NCBI GenBank assembly: GCA_003696625.1
Contig: RFGR01000180.1
Location: 1-41,614 of the forward strand
Source: Planctomycetota bacterium
Lineage (GTDB): Bacteria; Planctomycetota; UBA1135
Direction of reading: 5' to 3'
DNA length: 41,614 nucleotides
The notes under the pieces are model-generated. The model did not search any database and had not been told where the DNA came from. It saw nothing but the letters and a program-made list of their open reading frames with translations. A program made the position numbers and the translations under genes. The first letter of the stretch is position 1; the number at the start of each line of letters is the position of its first letter. Shown here piece after piece: positions 33,442 to 41,614 of the stretch.

Positions 33442-33488
33442 GGGCGGTCGGTCGGAGGCGGCGCCCGGGGATTTCCGGACGCCGGTGG

Positions 33489-33494
33489 ATTCTA
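33489..33494 (-). promoter_or_regulatory. -10 box of the class V aminotransferase gene
   Basis: TAGAAT on the minus strand lies 47 nt before the ATG at 33441. A 7-bp hairpin (33496-33502/33510-33516) stands just upstream of it. Confidence 0.4.
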
Positions 33495-33868
33495 TGGACC
33501 GGCCGGAATCCGGTCCGGATCGGTGGACCCTGATCGCCGGGAAGCCGTAACCCAGCCCCGTCGGTTCCGTCTTCCCGGGTGGCGGAAGGTTCCGGGCGCG
33601 GCCGGCCGCGCCCGGCAAGGCCCGGCGAAGGCGACCTTTCAGCCGCCGGGGTCCGATCGAGACGGGGATCCTGGCGGCAGCCAGCCAGCGCCCGGGCGGA
33701 AAGACGAACGATCCGAGCGGCCAGCAGCCGCCTGCGCCGGTCCTTTCGGACCGGTGGTCGGGGAGGGATCGCCTTTCGGTCGACCTCGGCCCGATTCCGA
33801 AGGAGGGAGGTTACGGTTCGCGCCGATCTCGAGGTCCACGGAAGCGGCCCAGATTCGCGGCCGACCGC
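33495..33868. other. Gene-free stretch with strong palindromes
   Basis: No convincing gene is seen between the two divergent promoters. It holds a perfect 24-bp palindrome at 33592-33615, a perfect 7-bp hairpin with TTTC loop at 33737-33743/33748-33754, and the hairpin at 33496-33516. I could not match a known riboswitch or small RNA. Open frames across it have poor composition and look like shadows. Confidence 0.5.
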
Positions 33869-33874
33869 TAGAAT
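33869..33874 (+). promoter_or_regulatory. -10 box of the ZIP-permease gene
   Basis: TAGAAT ends 21 nt before the ATG at 33896; the leader between is C/T-rich without a Shine-Dalgarno sequence. Confidence 0.45.
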
Positions 33875-33895
33875 CCCGGTCCCTTCCCGGCCGCC

Positions 33896-35725
33896 ATGGC
33901 CTTCCTCCTCACGCTCAGCATTCTGGCGCTCGCGGCCGGGCCGGCCCTGTTCCACCTGGCACGGCGCTCCCGCGCCTCATCGGCGGCCCTGGACGGCTTC
34001 GTCCGCGTCGCCGTGGGCGGGCTCCTGCTCGTGCACGTGATGCCGGACGCCTTCGCCCTGGCCGGCTGGGGCGCGGGGCTGGCCTTCCTCGGCGGGCTGC
34101 TCGTGCCGCTCGGGCTGCACCGGGCGCTGGAAGGGCGCGGCGGCGCCGGGCTGCTGGCCGAGCTGGGCCTGGCGATCGCCGCCCTCGGCCTGCACGCCTT
34201 CCTCGACGGCGCCGCCCTGGTCGAGCACGACCAGGCGGCCGGCTTCTCTACCCGCATGCTGGCGGCGGCGGTGATCCTGCACCGGCTGCCGGTCGGGGTC
34301 GGGGTCTGGTGGCTGGTGCGGCCGCGCTGGGGCCGGCCGGCGGCGGCCGCGGTGCTGGCCCTGCTCGCCGCCGCCACCGCCGGCGGCAGCCTGTTCTCGG
34401 ACAGCGCCCTGGCCGGCGCCTCCTCCGGGCTGCTGGCCGGCTTCCAGGCCTTCGTCGCCGGAGCGCTGCTGCACGTGGTGGTCGGCCACACCTTCCAGCT
34501 TCCCGGCGGCCTGGCCGGCGCCGGCGAGCGCACCGCCTCCGGCCTCGGCGGCCTGGGCGGAATCGGCCTGCTGGCGCTGTTCGGCTGGCTGCATGCACGG
34601 GCCGAGGGGGAGCTGGCCGCGCAGCCGGCCCTGGCCGCCTTCGTCCAGCTGGCGGCGCAGAGCGCACCGGCCCTGCTCGCCGCCTCGCTGACGATCTGGA
34701 TCACCAAGGCCTTCGTCCCCGGCCGGATGGTGCGCTTCTTCCACGGCCGAACCCGCTTCGGCCAGGCGCTGCGCGGCGCCGTCGCCGGCCTGCCGCTGCC
34801 GATCTGCTCCTGCGGGGTGATCCCGATGTACCGCGGTCTGATCCAGGCCCGCACCCCGGCGGCGGCGGCGCTGGCCTTCCTGGTCGCGGCGCCGGAGGTC
34901 GGCTGGGCGGCGATCCTGCTCTCGCTCGGCCTGCTCGGGCCGGAGATGACCGGCCTGCGCCTGGGCGGCGCGGCCTTGCTCGCGATCGGCGTCGGGATAC
35001 TGGTCGGCGGCGCGGCCGAGCGGAACCGACCGCCGACCGAGCCGGCACCGGCGGAGGAGGAGCGGCCGCCGCTCGGGGAGCGGCTGCGGGCCGGCTTCCG
35101 CTACGGCTTCGGCAAGGTGGTGGACGACACCGCCCCCTGGATCGTTCTCGGCCTGCTGGTCGCGGCCGTGCTCGAGCCGACCCTCGACGCCGACCTGCTG
35201 CTCGGCCTGCCGGCCGGGGTGGACGTGCTGCTCGCCACCCTGATCGGCCTGCCGCTCTACGTCTGCGCCTCCGGTTCGACGCCGCTGGTGGCGGTGTTGC
35301 TGCTCAAGGGCCTGTCGCCCGGGGCCGCGGTCGCCTTCCTGCTGACCGGCCCGGCCACCAACGTCACCACCGCCGGACTGCTGGCCCAACTCCACGGCCG
35401 GCGGGTCGCCGGCGCCTTCGCCGCGGCGATGATCGTGCTCGCGGCGGCTCTCGGCCTGGCCACGAACGCCTTTCTCGACAATCCGCGGGTGACCACGACG
35501 ATGCCGCTCCACCACCACGAGATCGGCCGACCGGCGGCGGCGGCGCTGGTCCTGCTCGGGTTGATCTACCTCGGCTCGCTGCTGCGCCTTGGCGTGCCCG
35601 GCTTCTTGGCCAAGGTCGTCCGGCCGCAGGACGAAGAGCGGCCGCCGGAGTCCTGCTGCGCCGCTGCCTGTCCCGAGCCGGCCCCGGCTCCCTCCCCCTG
35701 CTGTTCCCGGAACCCGAACCCGTGA
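33896..35725 (+). CDS. ZIP-like domain fused to SO_0444/ArsP-type permease, metal transport
   Basis: The 609-residue membrane protein appears to join two transporter modules. Residues 1-235 look like a ZIP metal transporter with HAFLDGAAL (100-108), HRLPVG (129-134) and HVVVGHTF (193-200), the histidine-bearing helices of that family. From about 255 a DUF318-type permease follows, with CSCGVIP (304-310) and PLYVCASGSTPLVA plus GPATNVTT, signatures of SO_0444/ArsP exporters. The last 25 residues form a cysteine-rich tail (ESCCAAACPEPAPAPSPCCS). Zinc, copper or arsenic export is likely. The M16 protease gene overlaps its stop by four bases. Confidence 0.85.
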   Translation: MAFLLTLSILALAAGPALFHLARRSRASSAALDGFVRVAVGGLLLVHVMPDAFALAGWGAGLAFLGGLLVPLGLHRALEGRGGAGLLAELGLAIAALGLHAFLDGAALVEHDQAAGFSTRMLAAAVILHRLPVGVGVWWLVRPRWGRPAAAAVLALLAAATAGGSLFSDSALAGASSGLLAGFQAFVAGALLHVVVGHTFQLPGGLAGAGERTASGLGGLGGIGLLALFGWLHARAEGELAAQPALAAFVQLAAQSAPALLAASLTIWITKAFVPGRMVRFFHGRTRFGQALRGAVAGLPLPICSCGVIPMYRGLIQARTPAAAALAFLVAAPEVGWAAILLSLGLLGPEMTGLRLGGAALLAIGVGILVGGAAERNRPPTEPAPAEEERPPLGERLRAGFRYGFGKVVDDTAPWIVLGLLVAAVLEPTLDADLLLGLPAGVDVLLATLIGLPLYVCASGSTPLVAVLLLKGLSPGAAVAFLLTGPATNVTTAGLLAQLHGRRVAGAFAAAMIVLAAALGLATNAFLDNPRVTTTMPLHHHEIGRPAAAALVLLGLIYLGSLLRLGVPGFLAKVVRPQDEERPPESCCAAACPEPAPAPSPCCSRNPNP

Positions 35726-38550
35726 AACGACTCCCGTTGCTCCTGCTGTTTGCGGCCGCCCTGGCGCCGACGCTGACCGCCCAGACGGCCCGCGGCGAGG
35801 CCCGCCCCTGGCCGCACGAAGCCTCCGACATCCCGGTCGACTCCCGGATTCGCTTCGGCGCCCTGCCGACCGGCCTGCGCTGGGCCTGGGCCGACCACGG
35901 CGAACCGGAGGAGCGCTGCTACCTGCGGCTGCACGTCAACGTCGGCAGCCTGGCCGAGGAAGACGAGGAGCAAGGCATGGCCCACTTCCTCGAGCACATG
36001 GCTTTCAACGGCACCGAGCACTTCCCGCCCGGCACCCTGATCGAGTGGTTCCAGGAGCACGGCATGTCCTTCGGCGCCGATACCAACGCCCACACCGCCT
36101 TCAGCGAGACGGTGTACAAGCTCGACCTGCCGGCGGCGGACGCCACGACCCTCCGCGAGGGTCTGCAGGTGCTGCGCGATTTCGCATCCGGAATGCTGCT
36201 CGAGGAGGAGGAAGTCGAGGCCGAGAAGGGGGTCATCGACGGCGAGCAGCGCGAGCGTGACTCGGCCGGGTTCCGCCTGTTCCGTCAGCAGATGGAACGG
36301 ATGTTCGCCGGCACCCGCTACCCCGAACGGCTGCCGATCGGCCGCCGGGAAGTGCGCGCCGCCTTCGACGCCGAGGCGGTGCGGGCCTTCTACCGCAAGT
36401 GGTACCGGCCCGAGCACATGACCGTGGTCGTGGTCGGCGACCTGCGCGGGCTCGACCCGGCGCCGCTGATCGAGGAGGCCTTCGCCGACTTCGCGCCGCC
36501 GCCCGGGCGGCCGCCGCTCGAACCCTGGGTGGGGCGGCCGCGGAGCTACGAGTTCGCCTTCGCCCTGACCGAGGAGGAGATCCCGAGCGAGACGATCAGC
36601 GTCTCCGTCCTCACTCCCTGGGAGGACGAGAAGCCGACCCGGTCGGAGTGGGTCGAGGATCTGCCGCTGCAGGTGGCGCACGCGATCGTCAACCTGCGCT
36701 TCTCGGAGCTGGCCAAGGAAGAAGAGGCTCCCTTCCTCGGCGCCGCCCTCGGCGGCGGCGACGAGATGGACGTCTTCCACTCCGAAACCCTGAACATCGA
36801 CTGCGCGCCGGAACAATGGCGCGAGGCCCTCGCCTTCTGCGAGCAGGAGCTGCGCCGGGCGCTTGAGTTCGGTTTCCAGGAGGCCGAGCTGGCCGAGATC
36901 CGCGCCGACATGCTGCGCGGCCTGGACGAGGCGGTCGAGCGCGAGCCGACCCGACACAGCAGCGCCTTGGTCGCCGATCTCCTGCGCGCCGCCGAAGAGC
37001 GCTACGTGCCGACCGACGCCGCCACCGACCGTGCGATCCTGCGGCCGGCGATCGAGGCGCTGACGGTCGAGCAGTGCCACGCGGCCTTGGTCGAGGCCTG
37101 GGACGCCGGCCCGCTGTCGATCACCGCCACCGGCCCGCTCGACCTGGGCGAGAACGCCGGCGCCGTCCTGCGCGCCGCCCTCGAGGAGAGCCGGGCGGTG
37201 CCGGTCGAGGCCGGCGACAAGATCGAGGAGGCGGTCTTCGCCTACGCTTCCGACTCGGCCGCGGCCGGTGAGGTCGTCGCCCACGAGGTGGTCGAGGACC
37301 TCGGCGTCCACCTGGTCCGATTCGCCAACGGGGTCCGGGTGAACATCAAACCGACCGACTTCAAGGAGAAACAGATCCTGGTCAGCGCCTCGCTCGGCGA
37401 GGGCAAGCTGGCGCTCGATCCCACCGTCGCCGCCCAGGCCGTGGACTACTTCGCCGACGCGGTCGTGAACGGCGGCGGCCTCGGCGCCCACGACAACGAG
37501 GAGTTGCGCCGGCTTCTGGCCGGGAGGACGGCGGCGGTTTCCTTCGCCACCGGCGAGGACCGGCTGATCCTGAGCGGCTCGACCACCGCCGAGGATCTGC
37601 TGCTCGAGTGCGAGCTGCTCGCCGCCTGGATCCGGGACCCGGGCTGGCGCGAGGACGGCATGATCCAGAGCAAGCGGCAGCTGCCGCTCGTGTTCCAGTC
37701 GCTCGAGCACCAGCACCAGGGACCGCTGCTGCGGGAGTTCCTGCCGCTCGTCTATCACGACGATCCGCGCTTCGGGCTGCCGGAGCAGGCGCTGCTGGCT
37801 GGGATCGAGGTCGCCGACGTCCGCGCCTGGATCGAGCCGCAGCTCGCCGACGGGCCGCTCGAGGTGACCTTCGTCGGCGACCTTGAGGTGGAGGCGGTGA
37901 TCGCCGCCTGCGCCCGCACCATCGGCATGCTGCCGCCGCGGCGGGAACTGCGGGCCTGGGACGAGCACCGGGTGGTGGCGCCGGCCGCGACCGGTCTCGA
38001 ACACCGCACCACCGTCGCCACCCAGATCCCGAAGTCGCTGGTCCTGATCCTCTATCCGGCCGCCGACGGCATGGCGGCGCCGCGCCGGCGCGGGCTCAAC
38101 TTCCTGGCCACGGTGCTGAACGATCGCCTGCGGATCGAGGTGCGCGAGAAGCTCGGCGCCGCTTACTCGCCCGGCGCCGGCGCCCAGCTCAGCTCGGTGT
38201 TTCCCGGCGTGGGCATGCTGATGATCCAGGCCATGGCCGACCCGGACAAGGTGGACACTCTGCTCGAGGCCTGCCTGGCGGCGGCCGACGACCTGGCCCG
38301 AAACGGGGTCACGAGCGAGGAGGTCGACCGCCTGCGCGGCCCGGTCCTGAACCAGATCCGCGACGCCCGGCGCACGAACGGCTACTGGCTGAGTGCCCTG
38401 GAAGACGCCCAACGCGATCCGGACTCGCTCGACGACATCCGCACCGTGACCTCCTTCTACGAGCAGCTCGACGCCGCCACCCTGAGCGAGCTGGCCGCGA
38501 AGTACCTCGGCCGCGACCGGGCCGACGTGCTGGTGGTGGATCCGGAGTGA
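35722..38550 (+). CDS. M16 zinc metalloprotease, PqqL-like, exported
   Basis: The 942-residue protein has a signal peptide (MKRLPLLLLFAAALAPTLTA) and two tandem M16 halves. The first has the inverted zinc motif HFLEH (88-92) and a downstream glutamate in EEEEVEAEKGVIDGEQRERD; the second half (from about 490, VRFANGVRVNIKP) lacks HxxEH and is structural. Size and start of the mature part resemble PqqL-type periplasmic peptidases, which cut peptides in a closed chamber. The GTG at 35722 overlaps the permease stop (GTGA) and begins the signal peptide. The frame is open 3.5 kb further upstream, but that part is antisense to other genes. Confidence 0.92.
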   Translation: MKRLPLLLLFAAALAPTLTAQTARGEARPWPHEASDIPVDSRIRFGALPTGLRWAWADHGEPEERCYLRLHVNVGSLAEEDEEQGMAHFLEHMAFNGTEHFPPGTLIEWFQEHGMSFGADTNAHTAFSETVYKLDLPAADATTLREGLQVLRDFASGMLLEEEEVEAEKGVIDGEQRERDSAGFRLFRQQMERMFAGTRYPERLPIGRREVRAAFDAEAVRAFYRKWYRPEHMTVVVVGDLRGLDPAPLIEEAFADFAPPPGRPPLEPWVGRPRSYEFAFALTEEEIPSETISVSVLTPWEDEKPTRSEWVEDLPLQVAHAIVNLRFSELAKEEEAPFLGAALGGGDEMDVFHSETLNIDCAPEQWREALAFCEQELRRALEFGFQEAELAEIRADMLRGLDEAVEREPTRHSSALVADLLRAAEERYVPTDAATDRAILRPAIEALTVEQCHAALVEAWDAGPLSITATGPLDLGENAGAVLRAALEESRAVPVEAGDKIEEAVFAYASDSAAAGEVVAHEVVEDLGVHLVRFANGVRVNIKPTDFKEKQILVSASLGEGKLALDPTVAAQAVDYFADAVVNGGGLGAHDNEELRRLLAGRTAAVSFATGEDRLILSGSTTAEDLLLECELLAAWIRDPGWREDGMIQSKRQLPLVFQSLEHQHQGPLLREFLPLVYHDDPRFGLPEQALLAGIEVADVRAWIEPQLADGPLEVTFVGDLEVEAVIAACARTIGMLPPRRELRAWDEHRVVAPAATGLEHRTTVATQIPKSLVLILYPAADGMAAPRRRGLNFLATVLNDRLRIEVREKLGAAYSPGAGAQLSSVFPGVGMLMIQAMADPDKVDTLLEACLAAADDLARNGVTSEEVDRLRGPVLNQIRDARRTNGYWLSALEDAQRDPDSLDDIRTVTSFYEQLDAATLSELAAKYLGRDRADVLVVDPE

Positions 38551-38645
38551 GGGTGCCGGCGGTCGCGGCGACGACCGCCTCCAAGGCGACCACCCTCCCG
38601 GCGGCCCCCCTCCCGGCGACCGCCGAAGCGGCGCCGTCTTCCCCG

Positions 38646-38665
38646 GGCCGGCCTGGCGGCCGGCC
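38646..38665 (+). terminator. GC hairpin between the M16 and radical SAM genes
   Basis: Two GGCCGGCC arms separated by TGGC form an 8-bp stem in the 150-nt gap. No T-run follows, so termination is uncertain. A TATCCT box at 38670-38675 directly after it may be the promoter of the radical SAM gene, 25 nt before its GTG. Confidence 0.35.
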
Positions 38666-38700
38666 GGGCTATCCTGACCGCATCCCCGGCCGCGACCGCC

Positions 38701-39579
38701 GTGATCCGGTACACCGGCAGCCTCTACCGGCCGCCTTCCGAGGCGGACTCGTTGATCCTGCAGGCCACCCTCGGCTGCAGCTACAACCAGTGCACCTTCT
38801 GCGGCATGTACCGGGACAAGCCGTTCCGGGTCCGGCCGCTGGCCGAGCTGGAGGCCGAGATCGAGTGGGCCCGCCGCCACCTGCCCGGCGTCCGCAAGAT
38901 CTTCCTGGCCGACGGTGACGCTCTGGTCGCCAAGGCCTCCTTCCTCGAGGCGCTGCTCGACCGGTTGGCGGCGGCCTTCCCGGCGCTGCGGCGGGTCAGC
39001 GTCTACGCCTCGCCTCAGTCCCTGCAGCTGCGCACGGTCGAGGAGATGGCCCGCCTGCGCGGGAAGGGCCTGACCCTCTACTACCTCGGCGTCGAGAGCG
39101 GCGACGACGCCACCCTCGCCGCCTTGCGCAAGGGGGTGGACGGAGCCGAGATGGTCGCCGCCGCCGCCAAGGCGACCGCCGCCGGGGTCAAGCTGAGCAC
39201 GATGATCCTGCTCGGCGCCGGCGGCCGTGCACGCTGGCGGGAACACGCCCGCGGCTCGGCCCGGGTGATCAACGCCATCCAGCCCCGCTTTCTGAGCACC
39301 CTGGTCATGACCCCGGTGCCGGGTACGCCGCTGGCCGAGGAGGCCGCCGCCGGCCGCTGGCGCGAGCCCGACCCGCTCGAGACCGCCCGCGAGCTGCGCG
39401 AGTTCCTGGCCGGCCTGGACCTGCGCGGCACGATCTTCCGCTCCAACCACGCCAGCAACTGGCTGGCTCTGGCCGGCACCCTGCCCAAGGACCGGCCCGC
39501 CCTGCTGGCCCTGCTCGACCGGGTCCTGGCCGATCCGGCGGCGGCCGTGTTCCGCCCCGGCTTCATGCGGGGGCTGTGA
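38701..39579 (+). CDS. Radical SAM protein of unknown specificity
   Basis: The 292-residue protein carries the cluster motif as C-x4-C-x2-C (C26, C31, C34 in TLGCSYNQCTFCGMYRDK), characteristic of a widespread COG1032-like group rather than the standard C-x3-C-x2-C. FLADGDALVAK, YYLGVESGDDATLAALRKGV and VMTPVPGTPLAEE are the conserved SAM-barrel segments. No second cluster or extra domain is seen. The GTG at 38701 starts VIRYTGSLYRPPSEADSLILQ, the normal N-terminus of this group. Neighbours do not reveal its job. Confidence 0.88.
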   Translation: MIRYTGSLYRPPSEADSLILQATLGCSYNQCTFCGMYRDKPFRVRPLAELEAEIEWARRHLPGVRKIFLADGDALVAKASFLEALLDRLAAAFPALRRVSVYASPQSLQLRTVEEMARLRGKGLTLYYLGVESGDDATLAALRKGVDGAEMVAAAAKATAAGVKLSTMILLGAGGRARWREHARGSARVINAIQPRFLSTLVMTPVPGTPLAEEAAAGRWREPDPLETARELREFLAGLDLRGTIFRSNHASNWLALAGTLPKDRPALLALLDRVLADPAAAVFRPGFMRGL

Positions 39580-39587
39580 GGCGCTGC

Positions 39588-39593
39588 TAGGGT
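39588..39593 (+). promoter_or_regulatory. -10-like box before the POT transporter gene
   Basis: TAGGGT ends 8 nt before the ATG at 39602, with no Shine-Dalgarno sequence between. Confidence 0.35.
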
Positions 39594-39601
39594 CTGCGGC
39601 C

Positions 39602-41512
39602 ATGGCCCAGCCCGTCTCCGCCGCCGACCAGACCGACGCGAAAGATCCGCTGCTCAAACAGCTCGCCGGCTTCCCCGGCCTGTTCTGGGTCGCGAACTGG
39701 ATGGAGGTGGTCGAGCGCTTCGCCTACTACGGCGTCCGCGTCGTCCTGCCGGTGTTCATGGTCGAGGCGGTCGAGAACGGCGGCCCCGAGTTCAACCACA
39801 TCCAGAAGGGGCAGATCTACGCGGTCTGGGCCCTGGTCCAGAGCCTGGTGCCGATTTTCACCGGCGGCTACGCCGACCGCTACGGCTACAAGCTGAACAT
39901 CGCCGTCAGCACCGTGCTGAAGATCATCGGCTACCTGCTGATGGGCTACTGCATCTCGCTGGCCGAGCTGGTCGCCGGCACCGGCCTGCGCGAGGCGCGG
40001 GCCGCCGGCACCGACACCAGCCTCGGCTGGTTTTGGGCCGGGGCGATGTTCCTGGCCCTCGGCACGGCAATCTTCAAACCCGGCCTGCAGGGCTTGATCG
40101 CCCACCAGATGCCGAAGAAGTACGCCGCCCTCGGCTGGTCCACCTTCTACCAGATGGTCAACGTCGGCGGCTTCGTCGGCCCGATGCTGGCCGGGGTGCT
40201 GCGGGTACTGGACTGGGACTACGTCTTCCTGGCCTGTGCCGGCGCCATCTGTCTCAACTTCATTCCGTTGCTGATCTTCAAGGAACCGGAACACCACGGC
40301 GAGAAGAGCGAGGCCGGCTTCTTCCGGGTGCTGCTCGACGCCGTCCGCGGCCTGCTCGAGCCGCGGCTGTTCTTCTTCACCATCGCCTTCTCCGGCTTTT
40401 GGCTGATGTTCTACCAGTTGTTCGACATCCTGCCGAACTTCATCGACGACTGGGTGGACTCCCGCGCCGCCGCCCAGTGGCTCGACGGGGCCGTCGGCGG
40501 CCTGCCGATCTGGTACTTGGTTGCGGTTCTGACCCTGATCGTCGGCGTCGTCCGCTGGTCCTGCGTCCGGGCCAACGGCAACCGCCTGAGCGGGCTCGAG
40601 ATCGTGCTCTGGCTGGCCGGCGCCGCCGCCGCCGCGCTGGCCCAGTCGGCCAACGATCTGCGCTTGAGCGTGCCGACGGTCAACGGCGGCAACCTGACCC
40701 AAGAGTGGATTATCAACTTCAACGCCCTCTTGATCAGCCTCTGCGCCTTCCTGATGGGTTACATCACCGGTAAGGTCCGGGCGCTGTCGGCGATCATCGT
40801 CGGCATCGGCATCTCGGCGGTGGCCATCTACTGCCTCGGCCTGACCATGAACGGCTGGTGGATCCTGGCCATGGTCGGCCTGTTCTCCTTCGGCGAGATG
40901 ACCGCCAGTCCGACCAAGATGCGCTACCTGGCCTCGATCGCGCCGCCGGGCAAGGAGGGCCTCTACATGGGCTACGTCAACTTCACCGTCGGCATCGGTT
41001 GGGCCTTCGGCAGCGTCATCGCCGGCGAGCTGTACCAGGCCGGCGGCGACAAGACGGTGCTCGCCCGTCGCTACCTGATCGAACACGCCGGCGTGCCTCG
41101 GGAGACCGTCGCCGCCCTGAACAAGATCGACGTGCTGCCCTTCTTCGAGAAAACGCTGGCGACCGACGCCTGGGGCACCCGCGAGCTGTTGTGGGACGCC
41201 TACGAGCCCTACGCGATGTGGCTGAGGTTCGCCCTGATCGGTCTGGCTTCGCTGATCGGCATCGCCCTCTACAACATCGTCACCCGCAAGGCGGACCGCG
41301 ACCCGGAGCACTCCTTCAACACCCGCGGCGAGGTGTGGGTGCGGTCGGCGCTGGTGCCGATCGTCCTGGTTCTGGCCGGAGTGACGTATCGGCGGATGTT
41401 CATCCAGGGGAAAGATTTGGTGGACTCGTTGGCGTTCGTCGTTTTGACGCTGATGTTCCTGCTCATGCTCCTCGTCTCGAAACTGGCCCCACCCCCTGGA
41501 TCACAATCCTGA
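39602..41512 (+). CDS. POT/PTR-family MFS transporter
   Basis: The 636-residue membrane protein has the proton-coupled oligopeptide transporter motif ERFAYYGVRVVLP near residue 39 and the MFS loop GGYADRYGYKLN near 90; GTAIFKPGLQGLIAHQ corresponds to helix 4-5. About 14 transmembrane helices are expected, with a loop around 470-520 (RRYLIEHAGVPRETVAALNK) that is longer than in short bacterial members. It should import peptides or related solutes with protons. The start ATG at 39602 gives a 20-residue polar N-terminus. Its 3' end carries the second copy of the 24-nt repeat. Confidence 0.88.
   Translation: MAQPVSAADQTDAKDPLLKQLAGFPGLFWVANWMEVVERFAYYGVRVVLPVFMVEAVENGGPEFNHIQKGQIYAVWALVQSLVPIFTGGYADRYGYKLNIAVSTVLKIIGYLLMGYCISLAELVAGTGLREARAAGTDTSLGWFWAGAMFLALGTAIFKPGLQGLIAHQMPKKYAALGWSTFYQMVNVGGFVGPMLAGVLRVLDWDYVFLACAGAICLNFIPLLIFKEPEHHGEKSEAGFFRVLLDAVRGLLEPRLFFFTIAFSGFWLMFYQLFDILPNFIDDWVDSRAAAQWLDGAVGGLPIWYLVAVLTLIVGVVRWSCVRANGNRLSGLEIVLWLAGAAAAALAQSANDLRLSVPTVNGGNLTQEWIINFNALLISLCAFLMGYITGKVRALSAIIVGIGISAVAIYCLGLTMNGWWILAMVGLFSFGEMTASPTKMRYLASIAPPGKEGLYMGYVNFTVGIGWAFGSVIAGELYQAGGDKTVLARRYLIEHAGVPRETVAALNKIDVLPFFEKTLATDAWGTRELLWDAYEPYAMWLRFALIGLASLIGIALYNIVTRKADRDPEHSFNTRGEVWVRSALVPIVLVLAGVTYRRMFIQGKDLVDSLAFVVLTLMFLLMLLVSKLAPPPGSQS
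41479..41502 (+). repeat. 24-nt dispersed repeat, copy 2
   Basis: It begins GAAACTGGCCCCACCCCCTG and differs from 5710-5733 at two positions. It lies within the last codons of the POT gene, ending 10 nt before the stop. Confidence 0.4.
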
Positions 41513-41513
41513 C

Positions 41514-41614
41514 TCACAGCGTCACCCGCCACCGCAGAAAATCCGCCACCGCCCACCTCCGCTCGGCCGCCCCGACGATCACCCCCGGCGTCGGCACCCC
41601 GGCCGCCACCGTCA
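41514..41614 (-). CDS. C-terminal end of an unidentified gene (cut by window edge)
   Basis: A minus-strand frame with strong G/C third-position bias ends at TGA 41516-41514, one base from the convergent POT stop. The visible 32 or so residues end ERRWAVADFLRWRVTL. The protein is not identifiable from this fragment. Confidence 0.55.
   Translation of the reverse strand, partial: TVAAGVPTPGVIVGAAERRWAVADFLRWRVTL

Noticed and set aside
33442-33895. Cobalamin or cyclic-di-GMP riboswitch in the long gap
   Set aside because: I looked for the conserved cores on both strands and did not find them; hairpins alone are not enough.
32161-38550. A single 6.4-kb stop-free plus-strand frame (2129 codons)
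   Set aside because: Only the part from 35722 has protease motifs and a signal peptide; the upstream part is antisense to two well-supported genes and crosses the gene-free stretch. High G+C suppresses stop codons.

Overview
This is a 41.6-kb chromosomal window from a very GC-rich bacterium (roughly 70% G+C, third codon positions almost all G or C). Genes are packed tightly on both strands. Signal peptides ending in A-x-A before Gln, Tat-exported enzymes, a LolA-like secreted family and a PqqL-like M16 protease point to a diderm cell envelope. The gene mix (ECF sigma with zinc-finger anti-sigma and TPRs, sulfatase-like protein, ZIP-permease fusion, fused Tat-exported molybdenum hydroxylase) would fit Planctomycetota or a similar environmental phylum, but the sequence alone does not settle the taxon. 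I see no insertion sequence, phage gene, CRISPR array or integrase; the window looks like ordinary core and semi-core chromosome.

Layout. 1-130: probable 3' end of the RNase P RNA. 200-4430 (minus): DNA methyltransferase, a coding-like remnant, cysteine synthase, tRNA-Leu(GAG) with promoter and terminator, and an unknown membrane-anchored protein. 4500-5711 (plus): class I aminotransferase. 5810-6643 (minus): unknown secreted protein. 6777-11143 (minus): tight operon rsmD - sprT-like - manA - rluB-like - HD phosphohydrolase, divergent from pdxJ and a GT4 glycosyltransferase (11165-13002, plus). 13035-17153 (minus): GNAT-like protein, DUF456 membrane protein and three tandem LolA-like secreted proteins, divergent from a sulfatase-like membrane enzyme and glnA (17179-20414, plus). 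20415-24838 (minus): overlapping cluster of ECF sigma, anti-sigma/TPR, secreted protein, pdxA and a class IV aminotransferase. 24921-31038 (plus): queG, a zinc-ribbon microprotein, thiE, and a molybdenum hydroxylase operon (fused FeS/Mo subunit, FAD/4Fe-4S subunit, Cys-rich small protein). 31007-33441 (minus): alpha/beta hydrolase and Tat-exported class V aminotransferase. After a gene-poor stretch: ZIP-permease fusion, M16 protease, radical SAM protein and POT transporter (33896-41512, plus). A minus-strand gene is cut by the right edge.

Themes. Cofactor metabolism recurs: pdxJ and pdxA of the DXP-dependent PLP pathway, thiE, queG, and four fold-type PLP enzymes. The most distinctive signal is promoter architecture: about ten gene or operon starts carry a TANNNT -10-like box only 6-12 nt before the start codon, implying widespread leaderless transcription. 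At two divergent gene pairs the two -10 boxes overlap in the same few base pairs between start codons only about 22-26 bp apart. Downstream operon genes instead start by stop/start overlap (ATGA, GTGA, TGATG), some with clear Shine-Dalgarno sequences.
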